Shown here: in pieces, positions 1 to 24,300 of the stretch
Layout of the letters: each line of letters begins with the position of its first letter
Position numbering within the stretch: the stretch's first letter is position 1
The notes under the pieces: model-generated
Database searches by the model: none
The model's input: only the letters and a program-made list of their open reading frames with translations
Told to the model about the DNA's origin: nothing
Source of the DNA: Agelas oroides
Taxonomy: Eukaryota; Porifera; Demospongiae; Agelasida; Agelasidae
DNA: 64,000 nt
Assembly: GCA_949130485.1 (NCBI GenBank)
Contig: OX422194.1
Location: 7,417,991-7,481,990 of the forward strand
Reading direction: 5' to 3'
Translations under genes and position numbers: made by a program

Positions 1-3000
1 TACCATCCAACCTGAAGTTCTGTGGAAGTCCCACTCGTTACCACTGCTAGGAACTCTAGTTCCATTGGGGAAGTACCAGTTCCCAAAAACACCAACCCCA
101 CAGTAACCAGTATGATGAGGTCGGCAACAAGCAGTTAGGTCAGTCAGGCAGTGCAGGGCATCATCACCTTCACCAATGTCCTCCAGGGTCACAAGACTGT
201 TGTTCTGGTATGTTGTACCTCTGAGTGAGAACCTGACATTACCTACGCCAGGAAAGGAAGAAATACCAATGTCACAGAGGGTTTGACGTTTGTTGTCATG
301 CTCCATGTTAAAAAAGACATTCAGGAATATTATTTAGAAAAACTGGTTTTAGTTTAGTTTAGTGAAAAGGTATTTATGTTTTTCTAACTAGTTGAATACA
401 TACAGACACAAAACCACTATCCTCATTAACATGCATGCCACTGCCAAGACTTTTATCCCTTGCACAGAGGAATTGATGTTTACTAGTGTGCTGGAAACTT
501 GTTACACATCAAAAAAAAAAAATCTTGTTTGAAAGAATGTGACCAGTACCTAGCATGCCTGTTATTGGACAAAATGTATCTTGCGTAGCTATGTATTACT
601 TTAGGCCAATGAAAGTTGCAAGCTTGATTTCTGTTTAAGCTTGCACCTGCTATTAATTTAATACCCCATTTGTTACTTTATGCACTTAGCTAATTCATTT
701 CTGCTTACCTCAATCGTACTTGCCATGGCAAAAATGATAGTGAAGGTAAAAGACAACATTTACACCTATCTGGTATCCATGCTGATCCAAGAGCTTGATT
801 GTAGTTTTGTACTCTGAACAGCGCTCCAGGTTGACCCATTTTGTATTAAAGCAATAGTGTCATCTCATACACTCATAGACGGCCCACCATATCATAGAAA
901 TGGCACTTAAATATGTGGCGTCCTTAATAACTACTAGGTAAAAGTTTCCATGTCAGCTCCTATACATGGGAAAAACAGGAATCAAGCAATCAACGTTTAT
1001 TGGCCTTAGTACATCCGCATGGGTCTGCCTATAAACAAGGAGATGTGGTTCACTGATAATGTTCAGTTAATTGCTGAATTGTATAGTAATCAAGTTGTAA
1101 ATAAGGATCACAACCTGCTTGTATAGGAAGAGTGGAGCGCATAATGGGTAGGCCTTGACAAATTATGCAAGATAGCTAACAGGCACTGCAAGTTTTCTTC
1201 GGTAAGCTGTGACAGATTTTTCCCAGCTTAAAATTTTCTGCTGTAGCTACAGCGATACAATATGCATTTGTCATGGAGGTTACATAGCATTACTAATATC
1301 AGTATGACACATACAACCAACATTTCTGCATGGGCTCACTTAGAGTAATCACCATTTTTGCAGTAAGGAATGTAACATTTCACAAACCAAATTTTCTTTG
1401 GTAAGCTGTAACAAATTAAAATTCTCCACTATACAATATGCATTTGTTATGGAGGTTACATAGCTCATTTTATAATATCAGTATGACACATACAAGCAAC
1501 ACTTCTGGGCTCACCTAGAGTAACCATCACTGCAACAGCAGAACTTGGCAGGTGGTCAGAGAGGGCCACTATGGTGATGGCATATGTGAGACCAGGGGTA
1601 CGGCCAGTGATAGTAACAGTTCTATCCTCAGCTCCAGCACTCATATTACCACTGTCAACCCCTCCACCTCCACTCCAGTATACCTGGTACCCAGTCACAG
1701 TGGCTCGTGGAGTCCAGTAGACACTGAAACTGCTAGGACCAATCTGCACAGCGTTGAGGTTGGTGGGCGAGCCAGCAGCTGTGGGTGAAAAAGAGCATTG
1801 TGATGATACTCATAATCTGTACATGTATGTCTCCTCTCTGAAATGTTACATTCCTTACCAGCTATTTCTAGACTTCTGGTACTTCCAGAAGGTGTCCTGA
1901 TGTTGGACACACTACACTGATACTGTCCCTCCAATCTCCCAGTCACCATCAGCGTTTGGTTGTAGGTGGCTGTCTCTGTATCTAACAGTATCTGAGAAGT
2001 GATGCTGTAACTGCTACTCTCAGTCAGTACTTCACCATTCCTCCTCCAGGAGACAGTGGTGGCAGGACCACCAGTGGAAGTGCAGGTGAGGGTGAACACA
2101 GGAGGGTTAGTGGCTGGGTCAGTGTTCAACTGGAAGGTGATGTCACCTAGGATAGTAACGTGGCCTGTTGGAGGAAAAAGTAAAATCATCACACTCTAGT
2201 ACATGGCAATTAAGGTAAATGCATAACCAATTATTTATAATATTCACAGTGGACCAATTTTACAAATAGCATGCATCTGGTTTGCAAAATGTGTAGCTGA
2301 ATGAATGCTACACATTTTCACAAACATGTCAGCTATACAGTGGTCTCCAACGTGGCACTTTGTCCACACTGACTAGCCATCAGGGTACATGATCATGAGG
2401 ATCGAGCAAACAGGCTGCTATCAAGTGGCTATCACAACTGAACATGGCAACACACAGGCTTTTTCTAACTTAGCAATTTTGTGCAGCAATAATATTAGCC
2501 TCATTCAAGCTCTAGTCCATGCAAAGCCTGGGAATGAGGCTACAATAGTGTATGAAGAACTTACTTAGTTGTATGTGCTCAAGTGTATGGGAAACTTGTG
2601 TAAATGAGTGCAGTAAAACACATAGAAAATGTTGGCATATTACAGTTGCAAATATTAAACAAACCTGGAAACCTCAAATACTAGTCAGATGGAGGCCACT
2701 ATGTGCTTTTCATCCCATGCCCACCTTCCCCTGTCCCACCCTTTCACTTTCTTTCTCTCAAGCGCATAGCACCCGGTGACATTATCAAAGCTAAAATCTG
2801 ATGACTAAAAGAAGTCAGTGGTAGTTGAATGGTTTTAAGCACTGTAGTAGTCTCATTCCTAAGCCTTATCACTGTTCAGTTTTTGATTGCTTACAGCATG
2901 CCAAATCAGATGGGGATTAAGGGTTAGAGTAAAAACTGGATGGTGCATGCATGAGAATGCCTGCTAACACTGTAGCACTGTAGTACAGTTTTGTTTGTCT

Positions 3001-6000
3001 AAGCAGCAAAACGTGCAGGAATGTTTACCAACTCAATTTTGTTACAAGTACCACTCACCAGTGCTTGCTGTGTACACTCCAATGTATATAGTCTGTGTGA
3101 TATTCATTGCATCAGGTATCTCACAGCGGTAGATTCCATTCTCCCCCCCTCTCCTCCTCTGCATATATATAGTACTCCAATGACTATACCCTGTGTGGTA
3201 GAAATCCCACTCAACAATCTCGCTGGGAACCTTAGTTCCATTGGGGAAGAACCAGTTCTTTATGCCAGGACTGGAACACGTTGTCCTGCAGAGGAGGGCA
3301 TCTCGCCATTCACCAATGTCCTCCAGGGTTACAAGACTGTTGTTCTGGTATGATGCACTTCTGAGCCAGAGGCTGGGATAACCTGCACCCAATGTCAGTG
3401 TTAAAGAGGAGTTGATGTTAATGCTATCATTGCTCTAATAATATAGATATACAGGCCAAAAAAAAACAGAAGACAAAAACAAAACAAAACAAAATGCAAA
3501 ACAAAACAAAAAAAAAAAAACAGCAATAGCAAGAAGAAGAAAAACTGCACACAATGTGTGCACATGCTATTCATTATGTACACAGCTAACGTGGCTTGGC
3601 TAGCAACTGAAGAGTCTACTGGATCCAGCTGTAATGATATTTTTTCTGCTGTAAATTTTCCACTCTGTTGCAAGCTTTGTGCATAGAGCACATGCCACAG
3701 CAATGCAAGAATGTGACAAACATCAATATGATACATATAACAACACTTACAAGCTCACCTAGTGTAATCATAACTACAGCAGCAGGACTTGGTAGATGGT
3801 CAGAGAGAGCCACTATGGTGACATCGTATGTAACATAAGTGGTGCGACCAGTAATAGTAACAGCAGTATCTCCAGCCCCAACACTCATATTACCACTGTC
3901 ATACTGTCCACCTACACTCCAGTACACCCGGTACCCAACCACAGTGACTACTGGGGTCCAGGAGACTCTGAAACTGTTGGGACCAACTTGTACAACATTG
4001 AGGTTTGTGGGTGAGCCAGCCCCTGCGGGTAGTTACGATATTAATAAATGTATGAGTAATCAGCAAATTGCATCTTCTTGCATAAAGATAGTTCTAGGTG
4101 TTATGTAGAGCTACCCTCTGCAAAGAATGTGTTTTCACCAATTTCAGGCATGTCTCAGCAAAAGATGTGAATCATTAATGCCTTTACCTATGATTGTTGG
4201 GCATGAGCCATGCTAAATTTTAGGCATATCGTACCAACTGCTAGGCTTCTGGTAGCTCTCCAGCTGTTAGGCACACTGCACTGATACACCCCTAGCAGTC
4301 TCCCAGTTACTGTTAATGTGTGGTTGTAGGTGTCTGCCTCTGAATTAATCAGTATCTGAGAAGTGATGTTGTAGGTGCTGTCATCACTGAGCATTGTGCC
4401 ATCCCTCCTCCAGGAGACAGTGGAGACAGGACCACCAGTGGAGGTGCAGGTGAGGGTGAACACAGGAGGGTCAGTGGTTCGGTCTGTGTCCAACTGGAAG
4501 GTCATTTCACTTGGGATAGTAACCTGCCCTGTTGGAGGTATATTAAAGGTAGAATTATTACATGTGGCATACCAGATATACACCAGGTATAGCTAATTTT
4601 AGAACTCAATGTGCAAAAGTTGCAGACTATAAATAAACATGCACTCACTTTTTCATAAACTATTTTTGCAGAGTCTGCAACCTCATTCAGGGCCCTCTGT
4701 CTATAGCTCTAGTTGTCACCAGACAAGTCAGTAAGCAAGCTGTGTAGCTATATTTGTTTTATAGTTTGTGAAAAAAGATCATATCTCTCCAGGCAATATA
4801 CATTCGTGATCAACACTTAGAGCAAGGAGGAAAAATGTATAAATGACACAATGTGAAAGCACTTACTTTAGCTCGCAATGTTGCATGCTTTTCCGGCGTA
4901 TATAATTTCCTACAAAACATCTCCGCCATATTATTTCTGAGCGATCAAATTTACTGTAGCAACGGAAATTTAAACCCTCTTTTCAGAAAACGTGCTGTGG
5001 TAGTGTCGCATAGAGATGCAACTTTTATAATGACATTGTTCCAGTGCTCGATCTCATGCAGGCTACCACAGTATTCTTCGTTTGCAGAATTTCTGCGCAC
5101 CTGAATTCTGTACTGCTTGCAGGCGATGAACGCAGCGGAGGCCATGTGTTATGCAAAGTATACCCACCCACTGCGCAGGAGCGAGCTATAGTTATAAAGG
5201 CCGAGCGTGCTTACGCGGTCACAACTAATCTCTAGTCTGTGACTTGAATACTCAAAAAAAGCCGAATAGCAACGAGAGAGCTTCCCAAACAAGCTTAACG
5301 CCGTCAAGATTGGCCGTGATGGAGGGTGACCAACGCGCGCGCGAAGAAACTGGCTACGCCACTGCAACGCGGTGCACTGCAGCGATCAAACTAGCTTGGA
5401 CGGCGCTAACACGTACTGCAGAAGCCTGGGAACTATATATACATAGGCTAATACAAAAGCCCTGCAGCTTTCACAATCGTGGTATTGCCAATTCAATGAT
5501 CACAATTTGAAATTATACAGCTTTTGTGCACAGTACCGGCTATGATTCTCCATGGCAGTCAGGACAGTGAACTATTTACAAACGGTAGGACTAGGCGATG
5601 TGAAAGGACTGACTATACTTAAATTCCACTTCCCCTACGGGCGCCGTGGTAACTGAATCCTGGGTGCACGGTACTAAAGTGTACACACAATTTACAGTTA
5701 GCCACGGCTTTCTGGTATAGATTTACGAAGTGGCTAGAGAGCCGGCTGTGGAAATTACATTCTAGGGTCGATAATTCTGATAGCAAACTCCAATTTTAAT
5801 GAAACTAGTATCAGTAGATAGAGCTTTAAAAGAGCTACAAAATGATACCCTTTTCGTTAGACTGTGCCTTATATTGTCGTAAATACAAATATAAACGCTT
5901 AAAGAACCGGTACCAGTACTTTAAGATTATGCGAAGTGAATTTTACTAGGTACGGCGGCTGTACTAAACATCTTGCTGGAAAAAAGGATATCATTTTGTA

Positions 6001-6321
6001 GCTCTTTTAAAGCTCTATCTACTGATACTAGTTTCATTAAAATTGGAGTTTGCCATCAGAAGTTATCGACCCTAGAATGTAATTTCCACAGCCGGCTCTC
6101 TAGCCACTTCGATAGATTTAATCTGGACAACATACTTTCTGTCTGCAGCGAAAGAGTTAAGGGCTACGGTTACTATTTATTAGTTTGTCTTGAAACGTAG
6201 CCTAAATATACTTTTAGTTTACCGTATCGCTCACTGCATGCACTAATCACTAACCGCCAACCCTCCAAGGCCAGCAGCACAACAGCAGTGAAGCGGCAAA
6301 CAGTACAGTCTTTCCCGTCAT
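1..6321 (-). CDS. G1: Ig/FN3 receptor gene, 5' part (runs off left edge)
   Basis: Coding exons in transcript order are 6255-6321 (signal peptide, starts MTGKTVLFAAS, hydrophobic core with a CCW motif), 4235-4528 (Ig-b), 3759-4022 (FN3-1), 3059-3382 (N-type Ig), 1859-2164 (Ig-b), 1515-1778 (FN3-1) and <1-242 (second N-type Ig, still open at the edge). Each internal exon has an AG acceptor and GT donor, a length divisible by three, and phase 1 at both ends. The signal exon also ends in phase 1 at a GTTAGT donor; a TAG just after it is intronic. The 3059-3382 N domain is only 108 aa and lacks the CC pair seen in other copies (it has CRTTC instead). Unlike G2-G5, Ig-b follows the signal peptide directly, with no N-type or Ig-a exon between. 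The donor at 4231-4234 (GTACGA) is weak. Transmembrane and tail exons must lie left of the window. A secreted or surface recognition role is inferred. Confidence 0.72.
243..1514 (-). other. G1 intron, no element recognised
   Basis: This intron separates the second N-type Ig exon from the FN3-1 exon of G1. The segments around 1195-1290 and 1390-1465 resemble each other (TTTTCTTYGGTAAGCTGT..., ACAATATGCATTTGT.ATGGAGGTTACATAG), so an imperfect direct duplication of about 80 bp is visible. I see no coding exon in it. Confidence 0.5.
5726..6111. repeat. Foldback element, about 130-bp inverted arms
   Basis: The left arm (5726-5854) and right arm (5982-6111) are near-perfect reverse complements separated by about 127 bp. 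The arms contain CGAAGTGGCTAGAGAGCC and its complement. It lies in the first intron of G1, close to the signal-peptide exon. No transposase is encoded, so it is best described as a non-autonomous foldback or MITE-like element of unknown family. Confidence 0.75.
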
Positions 6322-7559
6322 CTTACACTTGTGCGCGCACTCGATCGATATATCGTTCCCAGGCCTGGGAACGAGGCTACTATGGGATATGCTCCGAGAG
6401 CTGTACACACTGCCACTGAGTAAGGCTTATTACGTAAGTTAGACCTGTCCCCGCCCCCCGGCCGAGTACATGTCCTTTCACATCCCGCGTGTAGTCCTTC
6501 AACTGAACCCACTGCAGCTAACAAAGTACTGCACGTGTATCTATACTGTAGCTACGTCCATGTGACAGTTAGTCAGTCACTAGCATTATAGTTTTCTGAT
6601 CTTCTGTTTCAGTTGATCACACTGTCTGAGTAGCTAAGCTAGCTCTGCTGCTTGTCCCGGATATCAGTAGCCAGTAGGTGCAAGATTTTGACTTTCTGAT
6701 TTGTGGTCATTTATACCTATGATGTGGTAGTATACATTTTATACTTCATTGTGCATACTATAAATGTACTTAACTGAAACGTCCTATGGAGTGTTTCTTG
6801 TATGCTATGCATGTCTATAGTGCTCAAAATAAAAACTAACATAGCAATGGGCCTTTACATACAGGTCCATTTCCACCCTAACATATAGCTAAATTCTAGG
6901 TTAATATTTCACATTCTCAACCTCCAGTGTAATTTTCAAAGACAGACATCTCTTGTGCATCTGTCATGTTTTTCTCCAGCCCACAACACTGATCATCATT
7001 ATAGTCTGTACATGCAGTCACCCCATTTATCACCACTAATCTCATCACGAAGTTCCTCAGCAGATCTTTATAGCTATGTTTATACTGTGGGGTTAATATT
7101 AAACAGGTATTATATAAGTTCACCATTATGAAATTGCTTGCTGCTGTCTCTCAAGCTACTGCAACTTAGTTTTAGCTGAATGGTTGCTGGTATAAACAGA
7201 TAGCAGATTTGCAGATCAATATAATGTGAAAGCATTGGCTCTCTGACTCATATATGTTTCATCATGACCATACAATTATTGAATATTTGTACATGAAGCA
7301 TATAGATCAGATACATAGCTATACACATTGGACAAATTCAGGAAGCTGCATGCATGCTTCTTCGTCACAGGGTGATTAATATTTTGTCATGGTACACAAA
7401 CCTTGGATAGCAGCAGGGTCTGTCATGCACTGTCTGCTGTTATATGGACATGATGGGCAACACATATAAGTCCTCATCAGAGGTAGGTGATCAGTATGCA
7501 ATTGCTTGCCCCAATTATTGCAGTCATGAAAAGTTAGTTAGTGTGAATGGCCTAGCTGA
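6322..7559. other. Spacer upstream of G1
   Basis: This stretch holds the presumed promoter and 5' UTR of G1 but no clear TATA box. A short palindrome built on CGTTCCCAGGCCTGGGAACG lies at about 6354-6373 and belongs to a hairpin family seen across the window. Nothing coding is recognised. Confidence 0.4.
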
Positions 7560-7581
7560 GAGGGAAAGCCTGGTCTTAAAT

Positions 7582-8130
7582 GTGAACTAACTCTAAATGT
7601 GTTTATTTCTTCTCTTCTTGTAGTCATTGGAGAAAGCAAACATTAGTGCATGTTTGCATTTTATGGATTCAACATTACTTGTGTCTCTTATCCCAAAGAA
7701 TCAACACAAGTAAAATCATACTGTAGGGCAGAGCAGTGCCAACGCATGCTCCCGCCACCACAGCAATAAGAAATCCGGTTTCCATCACTTGTGGACATGC
7801 TGTAAGAGAAAGGGTACAAAGTTGATCTTCTTAACAAACTTGATCACCAAATGTGCTGGATATCTGTTCAGTGGCACTATAACAGTGGTATACATCACAG
7901 ATGTAAAGCAACCACTACAAACTTGAAGAAGAGAAGATGACATGCATGTAACATCGCAATAAAAACACAGAATGCAAAAGCTTACCTACCATCACCATTA
8001 TGGGCCCAGCCATTGAGCTTGGAAAACTAAAAGACAGAGTTATGATACTGATGGTAAACACAGGAGGGTCAGTGGCTGGGTCTGTGTCCAACTGGAAGGA
8101 GATTTCACCCGGAATAGTAACCTACCTTAA
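7582..8130 (-). pseudogene. Relic 3' end of an Ig/FN3 receptor gene
   Basis: Three decayed pieces keep the normal order. At 7985-8120 the start of an Ig-b domain (VTIPGEISFQLDTD) is fused in frame to the end of an FN3-2 domain (ITLSFSFPSSMAGP), so the middle of both domains and the intron between them are gone; the usual AG acceptor upstream is also lost. At about 7684-7803 a transmembrane exon reads ACPQVMETGF and is open, but its donor G is mutated to A, so reading runs into a TAA. At about 7582-7625 a juxtamembrane exon has lost its acceptor. No tail exon follows. The block is most similar to the 3' end of G3 (21580-21920), including its introns. It is not part of G1 or G2, which it separates. 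Confidence 0.7.
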
Positions 8131-8478
8131 AATCACCTTTGCATAACAGAAAATTACACGGTACATGTATATGTACTTGTTCTTGATAATCATTCTCAAT
8201 CGGTGTTGTATGTGAGGCAATTATGTCCTAAAATCTTGCAAGCTAGTGTAGTAGATGTTTGATATACAACTACAACTAATTAGCCCTAGGAGGCCTTTAA
8301 AACAAAATGGTATACAAATGATGCACATGAACGTGTCCTGGTTCTTTGTGGCCATTAGCAATGTAAATGGTACACAAAGTGACTGCCTAGCAGTATATAG
8401 CTATGCAAAATAAGTGCACAAAAATTGCTTGAAGTACAGAAACCTTACAAACTCTAAATGGAAATTGTTATTGTCAAT

Positions 8479-19533
<11,055 letters not shown>

Positions 19534-21211
19534 TTCTCATCTGCAAGTACAGGGTGACAGCCTCAGGGTTATCCTGTTCGCTCGCTGCGTAAATATGGGT
19601 GGGGGCCTGGGGGGCGACTATAATCGATTTTCAGAAGGTCTCGTAAAGTGCAGACAGAATGTCGCTAATAAATTATTCATAAGTCGTTATTTTAACTCCG
19701 TACATCCCTGTATACTTACAACAAACTGACAGACTACAGTGCTAAAGGCTAAGTGTTCTACTGAAGTCTGAACGCTCTCATAAATCCAAAGGAGGTCGAG
19801 GCAAGCTCTTTCTCTCTGTGGAGGTACAGAATCTACATACAATACTGTTGTAGTGGATGTTGGTCCATCCATTTGGAAGTGTTGCTTGTGTGGCATGAGT
19901 TCCAAGTATGGCCCCAGCCCGTCTTTGATAGCTCAGTCCTCGACTAATCAACTAGCCTTGTACCCAGGCTCTCCTGCACGACCATCAAATTCTGGTGACG
20001 AGGTTAGATTTGTCTTGCATGGGAGTAGGGGAATCGTGCCAAATATGAAACACTTAAGCTAATAGTACATTTTCTTTGCTTCTATGGCTTTGTACTCCAC
20101 CAAATTTGGTGTAAAATAACCTTTACTGTTGTACTATCTAGGTACCAAATTTGAAAATAATCCATCAACACTGGCATGTTTTACATATCACAATGCACTT
20201 CAATGACACACAGTGTATTATGAAACTGTATAAGTATGGAACACTTGCACTAAAATTACATATTTTTTCACTTCTATGGCTTTGTATTCCTAAATTCAGC
20301 ATACAGTAGGTCTGTAGATAGGCTAGGTAAGTTGGCCATATGGGAAAAAATAGTCATTAGCAAGTGTTCCATAATAGCCACTGTACCATAATACCCACGC
20401 CTACCCTAGTCTTACCTGATAGTGCTACAGTGTTGTGTGTGTAGAAGCAAAAAGCAGTTTCAGATACGACAAGTCTGCATGTAAGCATATCGGTGCTGGG
20501 AGAAGCCATGGTCTGGCAGGCAAGACTAGTTTTAGGATTTAAGTAATGGCAAGGTTACATTGAGCTGACAAACGCGACATAATAATTACCAATAGTGCAT
20601 GAAGTCAATGGCAGCTTGATATGCCCTTATATGATTGGTACGTCATTGATGCATTAAGTTTTGTTTCGTGTTCGTAATTCATTGGAGTCAAGCGGTCAGG
20701 TTGTGATAACAATCTTGAGCACTGGCTTCATAATTATCTTCAAAGTTGTACAGTACACTAAATGAAGCCATGTTGTGCACTAACTGTCCACAAATCGCAT
20801 TAGGGCACATAGCACACAGCGCTTGAAAACCTTTGATCTTGAGTATACACAGACCAGCACCGTTCGGAATGGGGTCTGGGCACGAGACCAGCACTAACCA
20901 TGGATATTAGACCATGAGTAATTTTCAAGCAGATCTGCATGCAGAAGGGGCTATGCATGTAAAAAATTTACTTGCTTCTAATCACAATGATAGCTACCCA
21001 CAGCTACTAACTCCTACTTATTTTCATGGGTTTGAGTCCCTCCCCACGTCATTGTTATTTCTTCAACCGTTTTTTCCATCATTGACTTTGATCAGTTATG
21101 GTCTTATTGTTAGGGCTGGAGCATGTTTAGTAATGCTGTGCACCCCTCCTTCATTCATTCAAAGTGAGGGGTATATGAAACAGGTGATTGCCAGCAAGCA
21201 TAGTAGCTATA
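19534..21211. other. Spacer between G2 and G3
   Basis: This interval contains the presumed promoter of G2 and the 3' flank of G3. A decayed copy of the CCAGGC hairpin family is visible near 19952-20006, and two short similar stretches (TTCTATGGCTTTGTA) recur near 20080 and 20273. No gene is recognised. Confidence 0.4.
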
Positions 21212-21217
21212 TTTATT
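21212..21217 (-). terminator. Probable polyadenylation signal of G3
   Basis: AATAAA on the minus strand lies about 99 nt downstream of the G3 stop codon, a plausible distance for 3' end formation. The identification rests on the hexamer and its position only. Confidence 0.5.
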
Positions 21218-21315
21218 GACAGTAGCTATGGCTGTCTGTACAGCTGTCAATGCTACAGCACCTACAAACTTGAAAATAATTATTATACACCAATTGTATG
21301 GTCTTGATTGTCAAT

Positions 21316-24300
21316 TCACTGTGGATTTTCATAAGTGTCCTCCATCCCACTGTGGGTAGTTACTCCATAGGCACTACACTTCTTCATCACAATGACAGTG
21401 CTATGGTGGGAGAGTATACTACTCATAAACTCAATCCCAGCCGCATAGTCTGTTGTTAATCCAATGGATTTGACTTGTCCTCGGACCCCTCTGTTTTGTC
21501 ATACTCAGTCATGCAAGGAGTGATTACTTAGTGTGAATGGCCTGGGAGGGAAAGTCTGGTCTTAGGTCTGCATGAACTAACCTAAAATGTGTCCCTTCAT
21601 TGTCATTATTTCTTCTCTTCCTGTAGTCATTGGAGAAAGCAAAAATTAGTGCATATCTACAGAAGCTCACGTAGATACTTTACAGAATCAACATTACCTG
21701 TGTCTCTTATTCCAATAGACCAGTGCACAAATCAACACAAGTAGAATCATAGTGTAGAGCAGAGCGGTGCCAATGCATGCTCCCACCACCACACCAATAA
21801 GAAACCCAGATCCCATCATTTGTGGACATGCTGAAAGTAAAAGTGTACATAGTTGATCTTCCTAACAGACAACAAACTCGATCACCAAACGTGCTGGATG
21901 TCTATATTCAGTGCCACTAACAGGTTACATCACAGATGTGAAATTGACTACAAAAAACCGCTATAAACTTGGAATTAACTAAAAAGAGAAAAAGAGGACA
22001 TACATGTAACAATTGCAACACAGAATGGAAAGCTTACCTACCGTCACCATTGTGGACCCAGCCATTGAGCTTGGGAAACTAGAAGACAGAGTTATGATAC
22101 TGATGGAGTAAGTCAGGGGACTCTGTGGTAGATTGATTGTTATAGTGTGGTCAGTTGCACTAGCTCCAACATCCACACTGTCCTGGTCAGTCCCTCCACT
22201 GTAGGATATCCTGTACCCAGTCACAGTGGCTCCTGAGACTGGTGCAGTCCAGGAGACTCTGATACTGGTGGGACCCACTTGTGTAGCACTGAGATCAGTT
22301 GGTGGATCAGCACCTGTTGAGTGTAACATTAGCTCAAGAACTGTAAGTGTAACTCCTACTTCACACAAGACATAAGCCACATTGAATCTGAGGTCTCTTA
22401 CCAACTGTTAGGTTTCTGGTACTTCCTGAAGGTGTCCTGCTGTTGGACACACTGCACTGATACTCTCCCACCAGTCTCCCAGTCACCCTCAGTGTGTGGG
22501 TGTAGGTGGCTGTCACTGCATCTGTCACTTGAGAAGTGATACTGTAGGTGCTGTTATCACTGAGCATTGTGCCATCCCTCCTCCAGGAGACAGTGGTGGC
22601 AGGACCATCAGTGGAGGTGCAAGTGAGGGTGAACACAGGAGGGTCAGAGGCTGGGTCTGTGTTCAACTGGAAGGTGATTTCACCAGGAATAGTAACTTGG
22701 CCTGTTGGGAGTGAAAGGTAAAACCATCATAGAAATATGGCAAAGTGAATAATGTATTAACAAGATGATTTGCAAAATGTGCAGACTAAGCAACATTTTT
22801 TTCTAACTACAGTGATGCAGCTGCAGAATCAACTTCCTGAGGGTTTTCTGTCCAAACTATATAATATATATAATCATCAAACAAGCCAACTACCAAATAT
22901 TATGTGAAAAGGTGTGATGAGTAGGCCTTGATGGATTATTCTTTTTTTTTCTACCTATTATTCTATTCTTTTGTTCTTGAAAAGTAAATCGCAACTGGTC
23001 CAGAAGAAACGATTCAAGCAATACAGGTAGTGAAGCAATAACTGCCAATAAGTGTAGATTCTTTTCCGTACAATTAATAATTAATAATAATCTGGAAAGG
23101 GATGTGACTCATCATTCATGTGACCCCAAAATGTACCTATTATTCTTTTTGGGACCAAAATAACTACCTATTGTTCTTGAATAATTCTTAATTCTTTTTG
23201 CTACCTATTATTCTCAAAATTATGCTAGCATAATCCATCAGGGCCTAGTGATGAGCTACCATCATGCTGCTATCCACAGATGCTCCAAACATATGGCAAC
23301 ACACATCAACTGCTGTTAGTCAGTTTAATACTTTGGCTGTGCTCAAGTGTTAAGCTTGTGGAAAAGATATACCAAGCTTTTCCTTGTCTCAATGCAGGGA
23401 GAGATTGGTAATGAGGTTAATTTGGCCCCATGAATGCGTCAAGAATTTTTTACGAACTTGAATTTGTTGTAATAGCATTTACTACCTACCAGTGCTAGCT
23501 GTGTACACACCAATATATATGGCCTGTGTGACATTCATTGCATCTGGTATCTGACAACAGTAGATCCCTTTCTCTCCACCTCTCCTCCTGTGCATCAATT
23601 CCACCATCTGACCTCTGTTTCTGTAAAACTCCCATTGTGTACCAGTTGTTGCATTAACAATGTCAGCAGGAACTCTAGTTCCATTTGGGAAGAACCAGTT
23701 CCCTATGGCAGGCCCCATTTCACCAGTATAAGGACGTCGGCAACAAGCAGGTTGGTCAGTCACACAGAGCAGGGCAGCATCACGACCTTCACCAATGTCC
23801 TCCAGGGTCACAAGACTGTTGTTCTGGTATGTTGTACCTCTGAGTGAAAACCTGACACCCTCACCTGCACAAGGGAAGAAAAGACACTAATTAATGTCAC
23901 ATGTGGAGGGGAAAATGTGGCAGGTGACTTGCCTACTACTATAGTGCACTTCGACTTAATTGTACTAAGAAATGCTGGTGCATTGATTGATTAGGTGATT
24001 CTTTTAGGCTTTTTTAACTGTAAAGGAGTGTGACTTTTCATGACATACTAAAGAACACTTCAGGTTGGGTGACAACTGCACTTTGGAGGGAAAAAATGGA
24101 TAGGCATGTCATCCAATTCATGAACAATCCATGAACCACATCTTAACCAGATTTAATAAAAATCATTCAATGCACAGGCTGAATTTTGGCCAATAACGGG
24201 CATGTATGCATTGCATGTGATTTGAAACAAGCGTGTCATTTATGGAATGTGTGGATACTAAATAGTGCTTAGCTAGATATGCAGTGCCTAGTTGTCCTTT

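Noticed and set aside
1552..4108. Plus-strand frames opposite the Ig and FN3 exons
   Set aside because: They are antisense shadows of exons, and the same shadows recur opposite each paralogous exon.
6251..6260. A stop codon ending the G1 signal peptide after 23 residues
   Set aside because: The TAG lies 2 nt inside a good GTTAGT donor, in the same phase-1 position as the other signal exons, so it is intronic.
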